A DNA stretch of 64,000 nt from Streptomyces tirandamycinicus (GCF_003097515.1 NZ_CP029188.1:1364001-1428000); one strand, 5' to 3'. Shown: positions 43,648 through 53,366, numbered from the stretch's first letter. Numbers and translations: made by a program. Notes: generated by a model from the letters alone, not told the origin.

Positions 43648-44763
43648 TCAGACGTCTCCGGGCGCCGGACGGCGCAGCGCCGACCCGGTGTCGGCGATGA
43701 GTTCGCCGAGGTAGGCGCGGGCGCTGAGCGGCCGGGTGAGTGCCGCCGCCTGGCCGGACCAGAGGTTGACGTAGTCGGCCAGTCCGCGTGCCGCGGCCGC
43801 TGTGCGGAGCGGGCGGGTGAGTGCGTACTGGAGCGGATAGGGCGCCAGTCGGTCCTCGTACGCCAGCGCCTCGCGGGTGAAGCGGTTGGGGATGGCCCGC
43901 GCGAGCCGTCCCGAGAAGGCCCGGGTCAGTACGGTCGTACGCGCGTCGGGGCCGTGCAGTGCGGCCCGGTGGAGGGCGCTCGCGCCGGACTCGTCGGTCG
44001 CCAGGAATCCGGTGCCGATCTGCACTCCGTCCGCCCCGAGCGTCAGCGCGGCGGCGACCCCCCGGCCGTCGGCTATGCCGCCGGCGGCGATGACGGGGAT
44101 CGACACGGCCCGCGCGACCTGCGGGACGAGGGAGAACGTCCCGACGAGGGACTCGTTCACGGGGCGCAGGAACGAGCCGCGGTGGCCGCCCGCATCACTG
44201 CCCGAGGCGACGACGGCATCCATGCCCGCCGCCTCGATCGCCAGAGCCTCATCGACGGTGGTCGCGGTGCCGACGGTCCGGATGCCCCGGCGGCGGGCCT
44301 CGTCCAGCACCCGGGCCTCGGGCACGCCCATCACAAAGCTGATCACCGGCGGCCCCGCCGCGAGCAGCGCGTCGATCTGCTCCGCGAAGTGCGGGGCGGG
44401 AGGCGGTTCCTCCAACTGGTCCATGGGCAACCCGAGTTCCTCGAACCACGGGCGCAGCAGCGCGGTGTACCGGGCCATCCGGTCACGGTCGGGCGGTACC
44501 GCGGCCTCGTCGGGGTGCGGGACCCAGAGATTGACCGCGAAGGGGCGGGCGGTGGCCTTCCGCAGCTCGCCCACGAGCCCGCCGATCCCGTCCGGGGTGA
44601 GGAGGTGGGCTCCGTACGAGCCGAGCCCGCCGCCCTCGGAGACGGCGGAGGCCAGCGCCACGGACGACAGTCCGCCGCCGAACGGGCCCTGCACGATGGG
44701 GACTTCCAGGTCCAGCAGTCCGGTGAGCCGGCCGCCGGCCCAGGAGCGCTTTCCGTCGGTCAT
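43648..44763 (-). CDS. Nitronate monooxygenase family protein
   Basis: A 371-residue FMN-dependent TIM-barrel enzyme (formerly 2-nitropropane dioxygenase). [14 protein letters not shown] near 21-34, [13 protein letters not shown] (phosphate and catalytic His region), [19 protein letters not shown] and [17 protein letters not shown] are family landmarks. It oxidises nitronates such as propionate-3-nitronate. The start codon lies just downstream of a 126-bp repeat array, and AAGGAGGAC is the ribosome site. The flavodoxin-like gene upstream may be co-transcribed. Confidence 0.88.
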   Translation of the reverse strand: MTDGKRSWAGGRLTGLLDLEVPIVQGPFGGGLSSVALASAVSEGGGLGSYGAHLLTPDGIGGLVGELRKATARPFAVNLWVPHPDEAAVPPDRDRMARYTALLRPWFEELGLPMDQLEEPPPAPHFAEQIDALLAAGPPVISFVMGVPEARVLDEARRRGIRTVGTATTVDEALAIEAAGMDAVVASGSDAGGHRGSFLRPVNESLVGTFSLVPQVARAVSIPVIAAGGIADGRGVAAALTLGADGVQIGTGFLATDESGASALHRAALHGPDARTTVLTRAFSGRLARAIPNRFTREALAYEDRLAPYPLQYALTRPLRTAAAARGLADYVNLWSGQAAALTRPLSARAYLGELIADTGSALRRPAPGDV

Positions 44764-44784
44764 GACAGTCCTCCTTCAAGTCGA

Positions 44785-44910
44785 GGAGTCGCGGGAGTCG
44801 GGGGAGTCGGGGGAGTCGCGGGAGTCGCGGGAGTCGTGAGAGTCGCGGGAGTCGCGGGAGTCGCGGGAGTCGCGGGAGTCGTGGGAGTCGTGAGAGTCGG
44901 GGAAATCGTG
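44785..44910. repeat. Fourteen tandem 9-bp units (GGAGTCGCG)
   Basis: Fourteen nonamers with variants GGAGTCGGG, GGAGTCGTG and AGAGTCGCG. The array occupies the leader or intergenic region immediately before the nitronate monooxygenase ribosome site, 22 bp from its start codon. It is the longest array in the window. Confidence 0.92.
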
Positions 44911-45010
44911 AGGCGAGGGCGCCGGGGAGCCGAGTGAGCCCGGGGAGCCGAGAGCACCGAGGGACCCTCGGAAGCCGAGGGAGCTGGGCCACTCCCGGCG
45001 CTGGGGGCGT

Positions 45011-45619
45011 TCACCGTCCGAGGGCGAGGGCCGTGCGCCCCGCCACCTGCTCCAGGGCGGTTTCGGCGACCCGGCGTCCGAGGTGCTCGGCGGTCCTCAG
45101 ATCCGCCCCCGAGGGGGCCGCGTCCGGGCCCAGGTCGGACGGCGACTGGGCCATCGCGCCGAGGAAGCCGCCGAGGCGGTTGAGGTCCTCCGGGGTTCCG
45201 GTCGTGGAGTAGTCGCCGCCGGGCGGCAGGCCCAGCGAGACCCAGTTCATGCCGTGCTGGGCGGCGAAGACCGAAAGGGAGATCAGGACGTTCAGCTTGT
45301 CGCCGTTGACACCCGCGGAGTTGGTGAAACCGGCGGCTAGCTTCCCGGCCCAGCCCTGCTCCGCCCAGACCGGGGCGCTGGCCTCGGCGAAGGCCTGGAA
45401 GACGGCGGACTGGCCGCCCATGTAGGTCGGTGTGCCGAAGACGATCGCATGGGCGGCGGCCAGTGTCCGCCAGAGCCGGCCGTCCACGACGGCCACGTCG
45501 CACAGTTCGGCCCGCACTGCGGGCAGCGACGCCGCTCCGGCGGCGACGGCACGGGCCTGGCGGGCGGTGTGGCCGTAGCCGCTGTGGAAGGCCACCGCGA
45601 CGGTGATGCTCTCGGGCAT
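45011..45619 (-). CDS. Flavodoxin family NAD(P)H:quinone oxidoreductase (WrbA-like)
   Basis: 202 residues. The FMN-phosphate loop HSGYGHTARQA (about 12-22), the FGTPTYMGGQSAVF isoalloxazine loop (about 61-74) and SLGLPPGGDYSTTGTPEDLN near 130-150 match WrbA/flavodoxin-like reductases. It probably reduces quinones by two electrons. It is divergent from a TetR regulator, with paired inverted repeats between them, and is presumably repressed by it. Confidence 0.87.
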   Translation of the reverse strand: MPESITVAVAFHSGYGHTARQARAVAAGAASLPAVRAELCDVAVVDGRLWRTLAAAHAIVFGTPTYMGGQSAVFQAFAEASAPVWAEQGWAGKLAAGFTNSAGVNGDKLNVLISLSVFAAQHGMNWVSLGLPPGGDYSTTGTPEDLNRLGGFLGAMAQSPSDLGPDAAPSGADLRTAEHLGRRVAETALEQVAGRTALALGR

Positions 45620-45684
45620 GGTGAAGTCCTCGCAGGTCAGGTGGGAGGTGGGCTGACTTCTCAGCGCCTGGTTCGACACTAGAC

Positions 45685-45726
45685 GACCGGTCAACTAAAC
45701 GCCACCCCGCTGATAGTTGACCGGCC
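45685..45726. promoter_or_regulatory. TetR operator pair in the divergent promoter
   Basis: Arms ACCGGTCAACTA (45686-45697) and TAGTTGACCGG (45714-45724) face each other across 16 bp. A TATACT -10 for the tetR gene starts at 45728, 7 bp before its ATG, so the regulator transcript is probably leaderless. The TTGAC within each arm may serve as -35 on each strand. Confidence 0.7.
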
Positions 45727-45740
45727 GTATACTCATCGTC

Positions 45741-46334
45741 ATGGGACGGACGAGCACGGCACGGGAACGACTGCTGGACGCGGCCTGCGGCCTGATGCTG
45801 AGCCGCGGTTACGGCACGATCGGCGTCGCCGAGATCTGTGCCCGCGCGGATGTCAGGAAGGGCAGCTTCTACCACTTCTTCGAGTCGAAACAGGCCCTGA
45901 CGATCGAGGCGATCAACGCGCACTGGGCTTCCCAGCGGGCCGGCTGGGTGGCCACCCTGCGCGGCGACGGGCCGGCGGAGGACCGGCTGGAGCGGTTCTT
46001 CCTCGACCAGGCGGCGGCCCAGCACACGGCGAGGACGCAGAACGGCGCGGTCAACGGGTGCCTGTTCGGCAATCTGGCCCTGGAGATGAGCACCCAGGAC
46101 GCGGTCGTCCAGGGCCGGCTGGCGGAGGTCTTCGACGAGCAGATCGACCTGGTGCACGCCACGCTCACGGAGGCGGCGGAGCAGGGCGCCGTCCCCGCCC
46201 CCGCCGCGGATCGCGAGACCGCCCGCGCGGTGCTCGCCCAGCTGGAGGGCATGGTCATGTTCGCGAAGCTGGCGAACGACCCCTCCGTCCTCGACGGGCT
46301 GTGGGCCCAGGCCTCCCGGCTCCTGAGGAGCTAG
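45741..46334 (+). CDS. TetR family transcriptional regulator
   Basis: 197 residues. The N-terminal helix-turn-helix (about 5-50) reads ARERLLDAACGLMLSRGYGT, then EICARADVRKGSFYHFFESK. The C-terminal effector domain has NGCLFGNLALEMSTQD, as in the TetR_C group that controls quinone- or aldehyde-responsive genes (AcrR/YxaF-like). It is divergent from the flavodoxin-like gene and likely autoregulated through the shared operators. Confidence 0.92.
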   Translation: MGRTSTARERLLDAACGLMLSRGYGTIGVAEICARADVRKGSFYHFFESKQALTIEAINAHWASQRAGWVATLRGDGPAEDRLERFFLDQAAAQHTARTQNGAVNGCLFGNLALEMSTQDAVVQGRLAEVFDEQIDLVHATLTEAAEQGAVPAPAADRETARAVLAQLEGMVMFAKLANDPSVLDGLWAQASRLLRS

Positions 46335-46424
46335 TGCGGCCACCACGTACCGGGCCGCGGGCACGGTCACGGCACGACCACGGGCGCGGCACGGCCACGA
46401 CCACGGGCGCGGGCGCGGGCGCGC

Positions 46425-47852
46425 TCAGGCTCTGTGCCGGCCGGGTGATCCGGCGGAGGGTCCCACGACCGCCGGCGAGGTCGCGCCGGGTCGGATGTTC
46501 TTGTTGAGGTGGAAGACGTTGCCTGGGTCGTACGCGACCTTGACGTCGGCCAGTCGACGGTAGACGCGCTCGCCGTACGCCTCCCGCACCCGGCTGGTGC
46601 CGTCGTCGGCGTCGAGGAAGTTGACATAGACGCTGCCGACGCGATGCGGCTGGAGGGCGTGCAGGAACCGCCGCGCCCACGCGGTCTCGGCCGCGGCCCG
46701 CTCACCGGACTCTTCGGGCAGCCATACGGCGTCGATGTTGATGTTGTGCGCCACGTCTCGGGCGGCGTAGGCGGTGGTGTCGCCCGCGAGCCGGGCCACG
46801 GCGCCGCCCATGTGGAACATCACCGCGTACGACCGGGGCGAGCCGGCCTCGTAGGCGTGGTCGGCGATGACCGCGATGGCGTGGTCGGAGAGGCCGGCGA
46901 GGTCCGTGGCCTTCCAGTAGTAGTGCCAGCCGTGCGGGACGGTGTCGTCGGTGCTGCGCTGGTGGGCCACGTACGGCTTCGGTGCGACCAGGTCCGCGAG
47001 CGGCCTCCCGAACCGGCGAAGAGCCCGCACCGCCCGCTCGCCGTCCCGGACCGCGCCGGCGTGGCAGCAGACGACGGCGACGGCCGGCCGCCAGTGCAGC
47101 TCCTCGGGCACGGCCGGCAGCGGGGGGACGGTGCCGAGCCTGACGACGGTGCCGAGTTCATCGGGTGCTTCGGCGGCGAAGTCCCGGTAGAAGCGCAGCA
47201 CGTCGGCGGTGTCGTCGGCCGCCCAGAGGACCGGACCGGCCAGCACGGTCGGGCCGACGGGGTGCAGCGCGAACCGGAACGAGGTGACGACACCGAAGTT
47301 GCCGCCGCCGCCTCGCAACGCCCAGAGCAGATCGGGGTGGTCGTCGGCGGACGCCCGCACGACGCCGCCGTCGGCGGTGACCACCTCGGCGGCCAGCAGG
47401 CTGTCGACCGTGAGCCCGTACCGGCGCATGAGGAAGCCGATTCCGCCGCCGAGGGTCAGCCCGGCCACGCCCGTATGGCTGACGATCCCGCCGGTGGTGG
47501 CGAGACCGTGGGCCTGCGACGCTTCGTCGACGTCGCCCCACAGCGCCCCACCCTGCACCCGGACCGTGCGGCCGGCCGGGTCGACCCGCACCGACCGCAT
47601 CGCCGAGAGGTCGATGACGATCCCCTCGTCGCACACCGCGGTACCGGCCACGTTGTGTCCCCCGCCCCGCACCGCGATCTCCAGGTCGTGGTCGCGGGCG
47701 AAGCGCACGGCCGCGGCCACGTCGGCGGTCCCGGCGCACCGGGCGATCAGCCGGGGGCGCCGGTCGACGGACCCGTTCCACACGGATCGGGCGGCGTCGT
47801 AGTCGGCGTGACCGGCGGTGATCAGTCGCCCCCGGAACCCGTCGATCTCCAT
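46425..47852 (-). CDS. FAD-binding oxidoreductase, berberine-bridge-enzyme type
   Basis: 475 residues, PCMH-fold FAD domain (about 25-205) and C-terminal BBE domain with YVNFLDADDG and YDPGNVFHLNKNIRP. His66 in RGGGHNVAG is the site for 8-alpha-histidyl FAD linkage. The second (6-S-cysteinyl) site is missing, since the loop reads VSHTGVAGLTLGGG. It oxidises alcohols, sugars or secondary-metabolite carbons. It is divergent from a HxlR-type regulator that may control it. A second enzyme of the same class is at 58850-60235. Confidence 0.9.
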   Translation of the reverse strand: MEIDGFRGRLITAGHADYDAARSVWNGSVDRRPRLIARCAGTADVAAAVRFARDHDLEIAVRGGGHNVAGTAVCDEGIVIDLSAMRSVRVDPAGRTVRVQGGALWGDVDEASQAHGLATTGGIVSHTGVAGLTLGGGIGFLMRRYGLTVDSLLAAEVVTADGGVVRASADDHPDLLWALRGGGGNFGVVTSFRFALHPVGPTVLAGPVLWAADDTADVLRFYRDFAAEAPDELGTVVRLGTVPPLPAVPEELHWRPAVAVVCCHAGAVRDGERAVRALRRFGRPLADLVAPKPYVAHQRSTDDTVPHGWHYYWKATDLAGLSDHAIAVIADHAYEAGSPRSYAVMFHMGGAVARLAGDTTAYAARDVAHNINIDAVWLPEESGERAAAETAWARRFLHALQPHRVGSVYVNFLDADDGTSRVREAYGERVYRRLADVKVAYDPGNVFHLNKNIRPGATSPAVVGPSAGSPGRHRA

Positions 47853-48003
47853 GACGGTCGCCTCCTCACGCGGTACGGCCCACCTGCCCGGCGGTCGTAC
47901 CGCCACCTTCTGGTGTCCCGGTATCCATCGCACCACCGGGGCGTCGCGGTCGTGAAGTCAGGAATCTGGACTTCAGGGCCGGAACGGGTGGGACACTGGT
48001 GTC

Positions 48004-48702
48004 GTGCGGAGCTACGGCCAGTACTGCCCCATAGCCCGCGGCGCCGAGATCTTCGCCGAACGGTGGACGCCGCTGATCATCCGCAATCTGCATCTGGGCT
48101 GCGGCAGCTTCAGCGAGATCCTGGAAGGCGCCCCCGGGCTCTCCCGGACCCTGCTCTCCCAGCGGCTCAGGCAACTCGAGCGGCTCGGCGTCGTCAGCTC
48201 CGGGCCCAAGCCCGGCGGACGCGGACGACACTACGCACTCACGCCCGCGGGTCACGACCTCTTCAAGGTCTGCGTGTCGCTCGGCGAGTGGGGTGCGGCC
48301 TGGCTCGAGATCGCGCCCGAGCACCTCGATCCCTTCGTGGCGCTGTGGTCGATGTGCAACATGCTCCGCCGGGACCGGCTTCCGGACCGACGCGTCGTCA
48401 TCCGCTTCGACTTCACCGGCCGCGAACGCCGCGAACGGTACTGGCTGCTGATCGAACGCGGCGACACGGAGATCTGCAAGACGTACCCGGGTCTCGACGA
48501 AGACCTCTACATCACGGCGGAAGCCGAGGCTTTCATCCGGTGGCACGCGGGCCGGCAGACCTGGGCCGAAGCCGTCCGTGACCGCCGCATCCAGCTGCAC
48601 GGCCCCTCCTGGCTCGTACGAGCCTTCCCGACGTGGAACGCCCGCAGCGCCTTCGCCCACGTCAGGCCGGTGCCCCGGACCGCGGCGGGCTCGGCGGCCT
48701 GA
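48004..48702 (+). CDS. HxlR/winged-helix transcriptional regulator with C-terminal domain
   Basis: 232 residues. The winged helix (about 5-95) reads YCPIARGAEIFAERWTPLII and SRTLLSQRLRQLERLGVV, typical of HxlR-type regulators. The C-terminal 120 residues (DRRVVIRFDFTGRERRERYW...) form an SCP2-like domain found in longer family members. The function is unknown. GTG at 48004 lacks a Shine-Dalgarno and is probably leaderless. It is divergent from the BBE-type oxidase gene. Confidence 0.85.
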   Translation: MRSYGQYCPIARGAEIFAERWTPLIIRNLHLGCGSFSEILEGAPGLSRTLLSQRLRQLERLGVVSSGPKPGGRGRHYALTPAGHDLFKVCVSLGEWGAAWLEIAPEHLDPFVALWSMCNMLRRDRLPDRRVVIRFDFTGRERRERYWLLIERGDTEICKTYPGLDEDLYITAEAEAFIRWHAGRQTWAEAVRDRRIQLHGPSWLVRAFPTWNARSAFAHVRPVPRTAAGSAA

Positions 48703-48799
48703 CGGGCTGGGGGCGGCCGGTCACGGGAGGCGACGGCGGCGCACCGGCGGTCGGGTCGCGGGGCGGTCGGCGCCCCGGTCGTCACCGCGGCCGGGGCGG

Positions 48800-49915
48800 T
48801 CACGTGCGTACCGCGTACAGCTCCCGGGTCCCCGTCGTGAACCGGGCGAGGGCGTCCGGCAGCGGGGCGACGCCGATACCCGGGGCGGTCGGTACGGGCA
48901 GATGGCCGTCCTGGAGGACGAACGGCTCGGTGATGTCCTCGGCGAAGTACCGGCCGGAGGCGGAGGTGTCGCCGGGCAGGGTGAAGCCCGGGAGGGCGGC
49001 GAGCGCCAGGTTGGGAGCGCGGCCGATGCCCGTCTCCAGCATTCCGCCGCACCACACCGGCACGCCGTGGGCGGCGGCCACGTCGTGGATGCGACGGGCC
49101 TCCGGGTAGCCGCCGACGCGGGCCGGCTTGACGTTGACGACCCGGCAGGCGTCCATCGCGAGCGCGGACGCCGCGTCGCGTGCGGAGTGGATCGACTCGT
49201 CGAGGCAGACCGGGGTGGCCAGGCGCTGCTGGAGCCGGGCGTGGGCGTACAGGTTGTTCTCCTCCAGCGGCTCTTCGATCAGCAGCAGCCCGAACTCGTC
49301 GAGCCGTCGCAGGTGTTCGGCGTCGGCGAGGGTGTAGGCGGTGTTGGCGTCCACCTGGAGCGGGAGTTCGTCGCCGAAGCGGTCGCGTACGGCGCGCACC
49401 GGCTCGACGTCCCAGCCCGGTTCGATCTTCAGCTTGATACGGAGGTAGCCCTCGGCGAGGTACCGCTCGACGTCGTCGATCAGTTCGGGCACGGAGTCCT
49501 TGATGCCGACGGACACCCCGGCGGGCACCCGTTCGCGGACCGAGCCGAGAAACGTCGCGAGCGACATCCCGTACGTGCGCAACTCGGCGTCCAGCAGGGC
49601 GGTTTCCAGGGCCGCCTTGGCGAGTTCGTGGCCCTTGACGGAGGCCAGGGCCGGGGCGACGGCCGCGGTCGTCGGTGCGGGCAGGGCGGCGACGCGGGGC
49701 AGCAGGAAGTCCCGGATGACGATTTCGGCTCCGGCGACGAACTCCGCGCAGTACAGCGGCTGGGGGTCGGCGGCGAACTCGGACCAGCCTTCCGCCTCGT
49801 CGGTCACCACATGCAGCAGGAAGGTGTCCTTGCTGGTCATCGTCCCGAAGGAGGTACGGAACGGGGTGACGAGCGGGATGGCGACATGGAGCAGTTCGAC
49901 GCGTTCGAGCTTCAT
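48800..49915 (-). CDS. N-succinylamino acid racemase / o-succinylbenzoate synthase (enolase superfamily)
   Basis: 371 residues of the muconate-lactonising subgroup. General bases Lys161/Lys163 (KLK) and Lys263 (NVKPARVGG), with metal ligands Asp189 (QVDAN), Glu214 (IEEPLE) and Asp239 (CLDES), are all present. These enzymes racemise N-succinylamino acids and/or make o-succinylbenzoate for menaquinone. Here no men genes are near. A GNAT (overlapping by 4 bp), a PucR regulator, an M20 desuccinylase and an amino-acid permease point to the racemase role. Confidence 0.88.
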   Translation of the reverse strand: MKLERVELLHVAIPLVTPFRTSFGTMTSKDTFLLHVVTDEAEGWSEFAADPQPLYCAEFVAGAEIVIRDFLLPRVAALPAPTTAAVAPALASVKGHELAKAALETALLDAELRTYGMSLATFLGSVRERVPAGVSVGIKDSVPELIDDVERYLAEGYLRIKLKIEPGWDVEPVRAVRDRFGDELPLQVDANTAYTLADAEHLRRLDEFGLLLIEEPLEENNLYAHARLQQRLATPVCLDESIHSARDAASALAMDACRVVNVKPARVGGYPEARRIHDVAAAHGVPVWCGGMLETGIGRAPNLALAALPGFTLPGDTSASGRYFAEDITEPFVLQDGHLPVPTAPGIGVAPLPDALARFTTGTRELYAVRT

Positions 49916-51210
49916 TCCTGCTCCTGGGAGGGGGATGCGGGGGTGCCTGCGGAGAGGGGTGCGAAGGGGGCAGGGGATGTGCAGGGGGCGGAGGATGCCG
50001 AGGGCGAGGAGGATACGGAGGGGGTGGAGGATGCCGAGGGAGTGAAGGATGCCGAGGGGGCGGAAGTGGTCTCGGGGGCGGTCGCGTGCGAGGTCCCCCC
50101 GTACGGGCTCCCCGCGGCGACCCCGGCGCCGGTCTCCCCCGCCGTGAGCCCGGCGGTCGGGCGGCGGGTCAGCAGGTACCAGCCGTCGCGGGACATGGAC
50201 GTCGGGCGCAGGCCCTCGGCGTACGCCTCGGCGAAGACCTCGCGCACGGCGTGCCGCCACCGGAGCGCGAGGGCCGGGTCGGCGGCGCGCAGCGCGACGA
50301 TGTCCTCGGGTACGCGGCACCACATCCGGTCCGCGCCGCGCAGGGCGAGCGGGCCTCCGTCCGGTGCCCTGCGCACGGTGTCGGCGTCGGCGCGCCCGTC
50401 GTCGGGGCCGTCCTGCCGCGGGCTGCCGGCCACCAGGTCCCATTCGACGGTCAGCCGGTCGCTCTCGTCGCCGTTGTTCACGCCGTCGCTCATCGGCCCG
50501 TAGAAGTCGACCAGGTACTCGCCCCCGACGGCGCCCAGTCTGACCAGGTTGAAGCGGGCATTGCGGCCGACCAGCGGGTCGAAGGTCCAGCGCATGGTGG
50601 TGGCGCCGTGCTCCAGCGCCCACTGCCGCTGGGCCTGCTTGATCGCGAAGCCGACACCGCGGCCGGACGCGCTCGCGGCGGCCACGAACGAGTACACGTC
50701 CCGCTCGCCGGGCGGCCCGAACACCGCCACCGCCGCCCCGGCCGGCCGTACGCCCGACGGCTTCTCGGAGTACGCCGCGTGCACCACGCCACCGGCGTGC
50801 ACCAGGCTGTGCAGCACCTCCGGGGGATAGGGCGGGGTGGCGTGCGGCATCTGCCACACATCGGCGAGGAAGTCGGCCACGGCACGGATACCGGACACGT
50901 CGTGCACGCTACGGACCGTGACGCCGGCGGTACGGGCCGCGGCGCCGGCCTCCCGGGCGACACGGGCCGCCGCGCCCGAAATCAGGGATGCTTCCCCGGG
51001 CCCGCAGGCGGCTGCGCCCGCGATCGACGCTCCTCCCCCGGTCCGGCGGGCGGCCTCGCCCATGGGGGTTCCTCCCGCGGTGCCGCGGGCCGCTTCGCCG
51101 CCAGCGCGGGACGCGCCCGCTGCGCCGCGGGCCACGTCCCCGGCGGCGGTCGCGTCCGGTGTACCGTCCGCCGCGCCGGACCCGGCGGCGGAGCTCGTCA
51201 CAGATGTCAT
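49912..51210 (-). CDS. GNAT acyltransferase with low-complexity ends
   Basis: 432 residues. After about 95 Ala/Gly-rich residues with repeated AARxxGG motifs comes a GNAT-like core (about 100-320: VRSVHDVSGIRAVADFLADV, AAASASGRGVGFAIKQAQRQ for acyl-CoA binding). A Ser/Pro-rich tail of repeated SASSTPS follows. Relatives sit beside N-succinylamino acid racemases and are reported to transfer succinyl groups to D-amino acids. Its stop overlaps the racemase start (ATGA). It is divergent from the PucR gene. The start at 51210 gives MTSVTSSAAG; a start nearer residue 95 cannot be excluded. Confidence 0.72.
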   Translation of the reverse strand: MTSVTSSAAGSGAADGTPDATAAGDVARGAAGASRAGGEAARGTAGGTPMGEAARRTGGGASIAGAAACGPGEASLISGAAARVAREAGAAARTAGVTVRSVHDVSGIRAVADFLADVWQMPHATPPYPPEVLHSLVHAGGVVHAAYSEKPSGVRPAGAAVAVFGPPGERDVYSFVAAASASGRGVGFAIKQAQRQWALEHGATTMRWTFDPLVGRNARFNLVRLGAVGGEYLVDFYGPMSDGVNNGDESDRLTVEWDLVAGSPRQDGPDDGRADADTVRRAPDGGPLALRGADRMWCRVPEDIVALRAADPALALRWRHAVREVFAEAYAEGLRPTSMSRDGWYLLTRRPTAGLTAGETGAGVAAGSPYGGTSHATAPETTSAPSASFTPSASSTPSVSSSPSASSAPCTSPAPFAPLSAGTPASPSQEQE

Positions 51211-51380
51211 GCCCCCGAGTCTCCAAGGCCGTATCCCGCCGGCCGTTGTCGCAAGGCACAATGAATCCTGAATCCCTGTTGCGATCAGCCAAGGCCCTCG
51301 GCGGCCGTGGGCCGGTAGAACGGCCGAAAGAGCCGATCGTCCCCATGTGACCGTCTTCCACCGGAGAGCCGACCCCGCCC

Positions 51381-53003
51381 ATGGACGCCTGCACCCTCGA
51401 GGACCTGCTCGGCACCCTCGGCGAACCCGTGTTCCGCGTGCTCGCCGCCCCGGCCGACCTCACCGCCCCCGTCTCGGAGGTCCTGCTGCACGACGCCGGG
51501 GGGCCGTTTCCGCGCAGCGCGCCCGGCGCCCTGCTGCTGGCGGTCGGGGCGCGGGCGGGTGACGTCGGAACGCTGGCACGGGATGCCGCGGCGGCCGGGA
51601 TGGCCGGACTCGTGGTGCGCGCCGGGGACGGCCGCCCCGACACGGTGGCGGAGGCGGAGGCCCACGGCCTCGCGCTGCTGGCCGTCGACGACGACGCCGC
51701 CTGGCACCACGTCCATCTGCTGCTGGCGTCCGCGGTCGGTTCCCGGCCCGGCCCCGCGGGCGGCGGGGCGGCCTTCGGGGACCTGTTCGCGCTCGCCAAC
51801 GCGGTGGCCGTGGCCGTGGGCGGCGCCACCGTCGTCGAGGACGCCCACCAGCGGATCCTGGCCTACTCCACGGTCCCCGGGCAGGCCGTCGACGAGGCCC
51901 GGCGGCAGGGCATCCTGGGCCGCCAGGTGCCGAGCAGCCCCGAGAACACCGGGCAGTACCGCGCCCTGTTCGCCGCCCCCGGACCCCTGCGCCTCGCCGC
52001 GCTCGAGGACGGCGAGCTGCCGCGGCTCGCCGTGGCGATCCGCGCGGGCGGCGAGACGCTGGGGTCGTTGTGGGTCGTCGACGACGGGCAGCTCGGCCCC
52101 GGCGCGGAGGAGGCACTGACCCGGGGAGCGTCCACGGCCGCCCTGCTCCTGCTGCGGGCGCGGGCGAGTGCGGAGCTGTCCCGGCATCTGACGAGCGACC
52201 TGCTGCGCCGGCTCCTGGACGGCACCGCCGACCCCGCGGGCGCCGCTCACCGCCTCGGCCTCGCCGCCGACGCCGCGGTCCGCGTCGCGGCCTTCGCCCT
52301 CGACGGCGCGGTGTCCGCGCCCGACGGGGAGCAGACCGCGCTGCGGCTGCTGGACAGCGTACGGCTCCAGTGCGAGGCGCGGTACGGGTGGCACGCGTGC
52401 GTGCTGGTGGACGGGACGGTGTACGCGCTGCTGCCGGTGGCCGGTGCGGGGGCACCCGCGGCCCGAGCGGAGCCGAGAGCCGGAGGGAGCGGCGCGCAGC
52501 GGCACCGGCGGCTCGCCGAGGACATCGTGCGGCGCGCGGGCCGGGCACTGCGGGTGCCGGTGCGGGCGGGGCTGGGCGACGTGGTCGCGGATCCGGCCGC
52601 GGTACGCGGCTCACGCGACGACGCCGACCTCGTGCTGCGGGTGCTCGGTCCGAACGAGGACGTCGCGGCGGTGGCCGAGGTGCGCGCGCGTGTCACCCTG
52701 CTGCGGCTGCGGGAACTCATGGTCGGACAGCGGCAGTTGACGGCGGGCTCCTGGCGCGAGGTCCTGGCGTACGACACCGCGCACGGCACCGACTACGCCA
52801 GGACCCTGGTGTGCTGGCTGGACGCCGGATGCGACACGGCGCGGGCGGCGAAGCTGCTCGATGTGCACCCCAACACCTGCCGGTACCGCCTCAGACAGGC
52901 ACAGCAGCACGTCGGCCTCGATCTGGCCGACCCGGACGAGCGGCTGGTGCTGTGGCTGCAGCTGCGCACGCTCGGGGGCCTGCGGGGCACCGGCCGCGGG
53001 TGA
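51381..53003 (+). CDS. PucR family transcriptional regulator
   Basis: 540 residues: an N-terminal PucR ligand-binding domain (about 1-105), a GAF-like segment (about 125-240, AVAVAVGGATVVEDAHQRIL), a GGDEF-like CdaR region and a C-terminal PucR helix-turn-helix (about 475-530, AKLLDVHPNTCRYRLRQ). PucR proteins control purine or amino-acid use. It is divergent from the GNAT-racemase pair and points at the permease-desuccinylase pair, so it is well placed to regulate both. Confidence 0.9.
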   Translation: MDACTLEDLLGTLGEPVFRVLAAPADLTAPVSEVLLHDAGGPFPRSAPGALLLAVGARAGDVGTLARDAAAAGMAGLVVRAGDGRPDTVAEAEAHGLALLAVDDDAAWHHVHLLLASAVGSRPGPAGGGAAFGDLFALANAVAVAVGGATVVEDAHQRILAYSTVPGQAVDEARRQGILGRQVPSSPENTGQYRALFAAPGPLRLAALEDGELPRLAVAIRAGGETLGSLWVVDDGQLGPGAEEALTRGASTAALLLLRARASAELSRHLTSDLLRRLLDGTADPAGAAHRLGLAADAAVRVAAFALDGAVSAPDGEQTALRLLDSVRLQCEARYGWHACVLVDGTVYALLPVAGAGAPAARAEPRAGGSGAQRHRRLAEDIVRRAGRALRVPVRAGLGDVVADPAAVRGSRDDADLVLRVLGPNEDVAAVAEVRARVTLLRLRELMVGQRQLTAGSWREVLAYDTAHGTDYARTLVCWLDAGCDTARAAKLLDVHPNTCRYRLRQAQQHVGLDLADPDERLVLWLQLRTLGGLRGTGRG

Positions 53004-53035
53004 ACCCCGCCGGTGGCAGGCCGCGGACGGGGTTC

Positions 53036-53366
53036 ACCGGCGGGCGGGCCGGTCCGGGGCGGTACGCCGGACCAGGGTGGCGGGGGCAGGCGGCGGGGCA
53101 GTGCGATACGCCGGACCATGACGGGCGGGGCGGTACGCCGGTCCCGGTCGGGGGCGGCCTGGGTAAGCGACCGGGCAGTGCGGTACGCCGGTCCCGGTCC
53201 GGGGGCAGCCGGGGCACCTGCGAGCCACCGGCCGCGCCCACACCGCGTCGCCGTCGTTCAGCCGTCGTTCAGCCGCCGGCACCGCTCGCCGACTCGCCGG
53301 CTCGGCAGCTCGACGGGCCGACAGCTCGGCTGCTCGGCTGCTCGGCCACATCGGCATCACAGCCGG
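53036..53366. repeat. Degenerate repeats around GGGGCGGTACGCCGG
   Basis: At least four copies of GGGCGGTACGCCGGwCC or GTGCGGTACGCCGG at irregular 40-60 bp spacing (to about 53210) are followed by CTCGGCAGCTCGGCTGCTCGG repeats (53290-53350). The region separates the convergent PucR and M20 peptidase genes. Confidence 0.65.

Noticed and set aside
48800..49915. Assignment as menC for menaquinone synthesis only
   Set aside because: Residues allow o-succinylbenzoate synthase activity, but no men genes are near and the neighbourhood fits racemisation; activity on both substrates remains possible.
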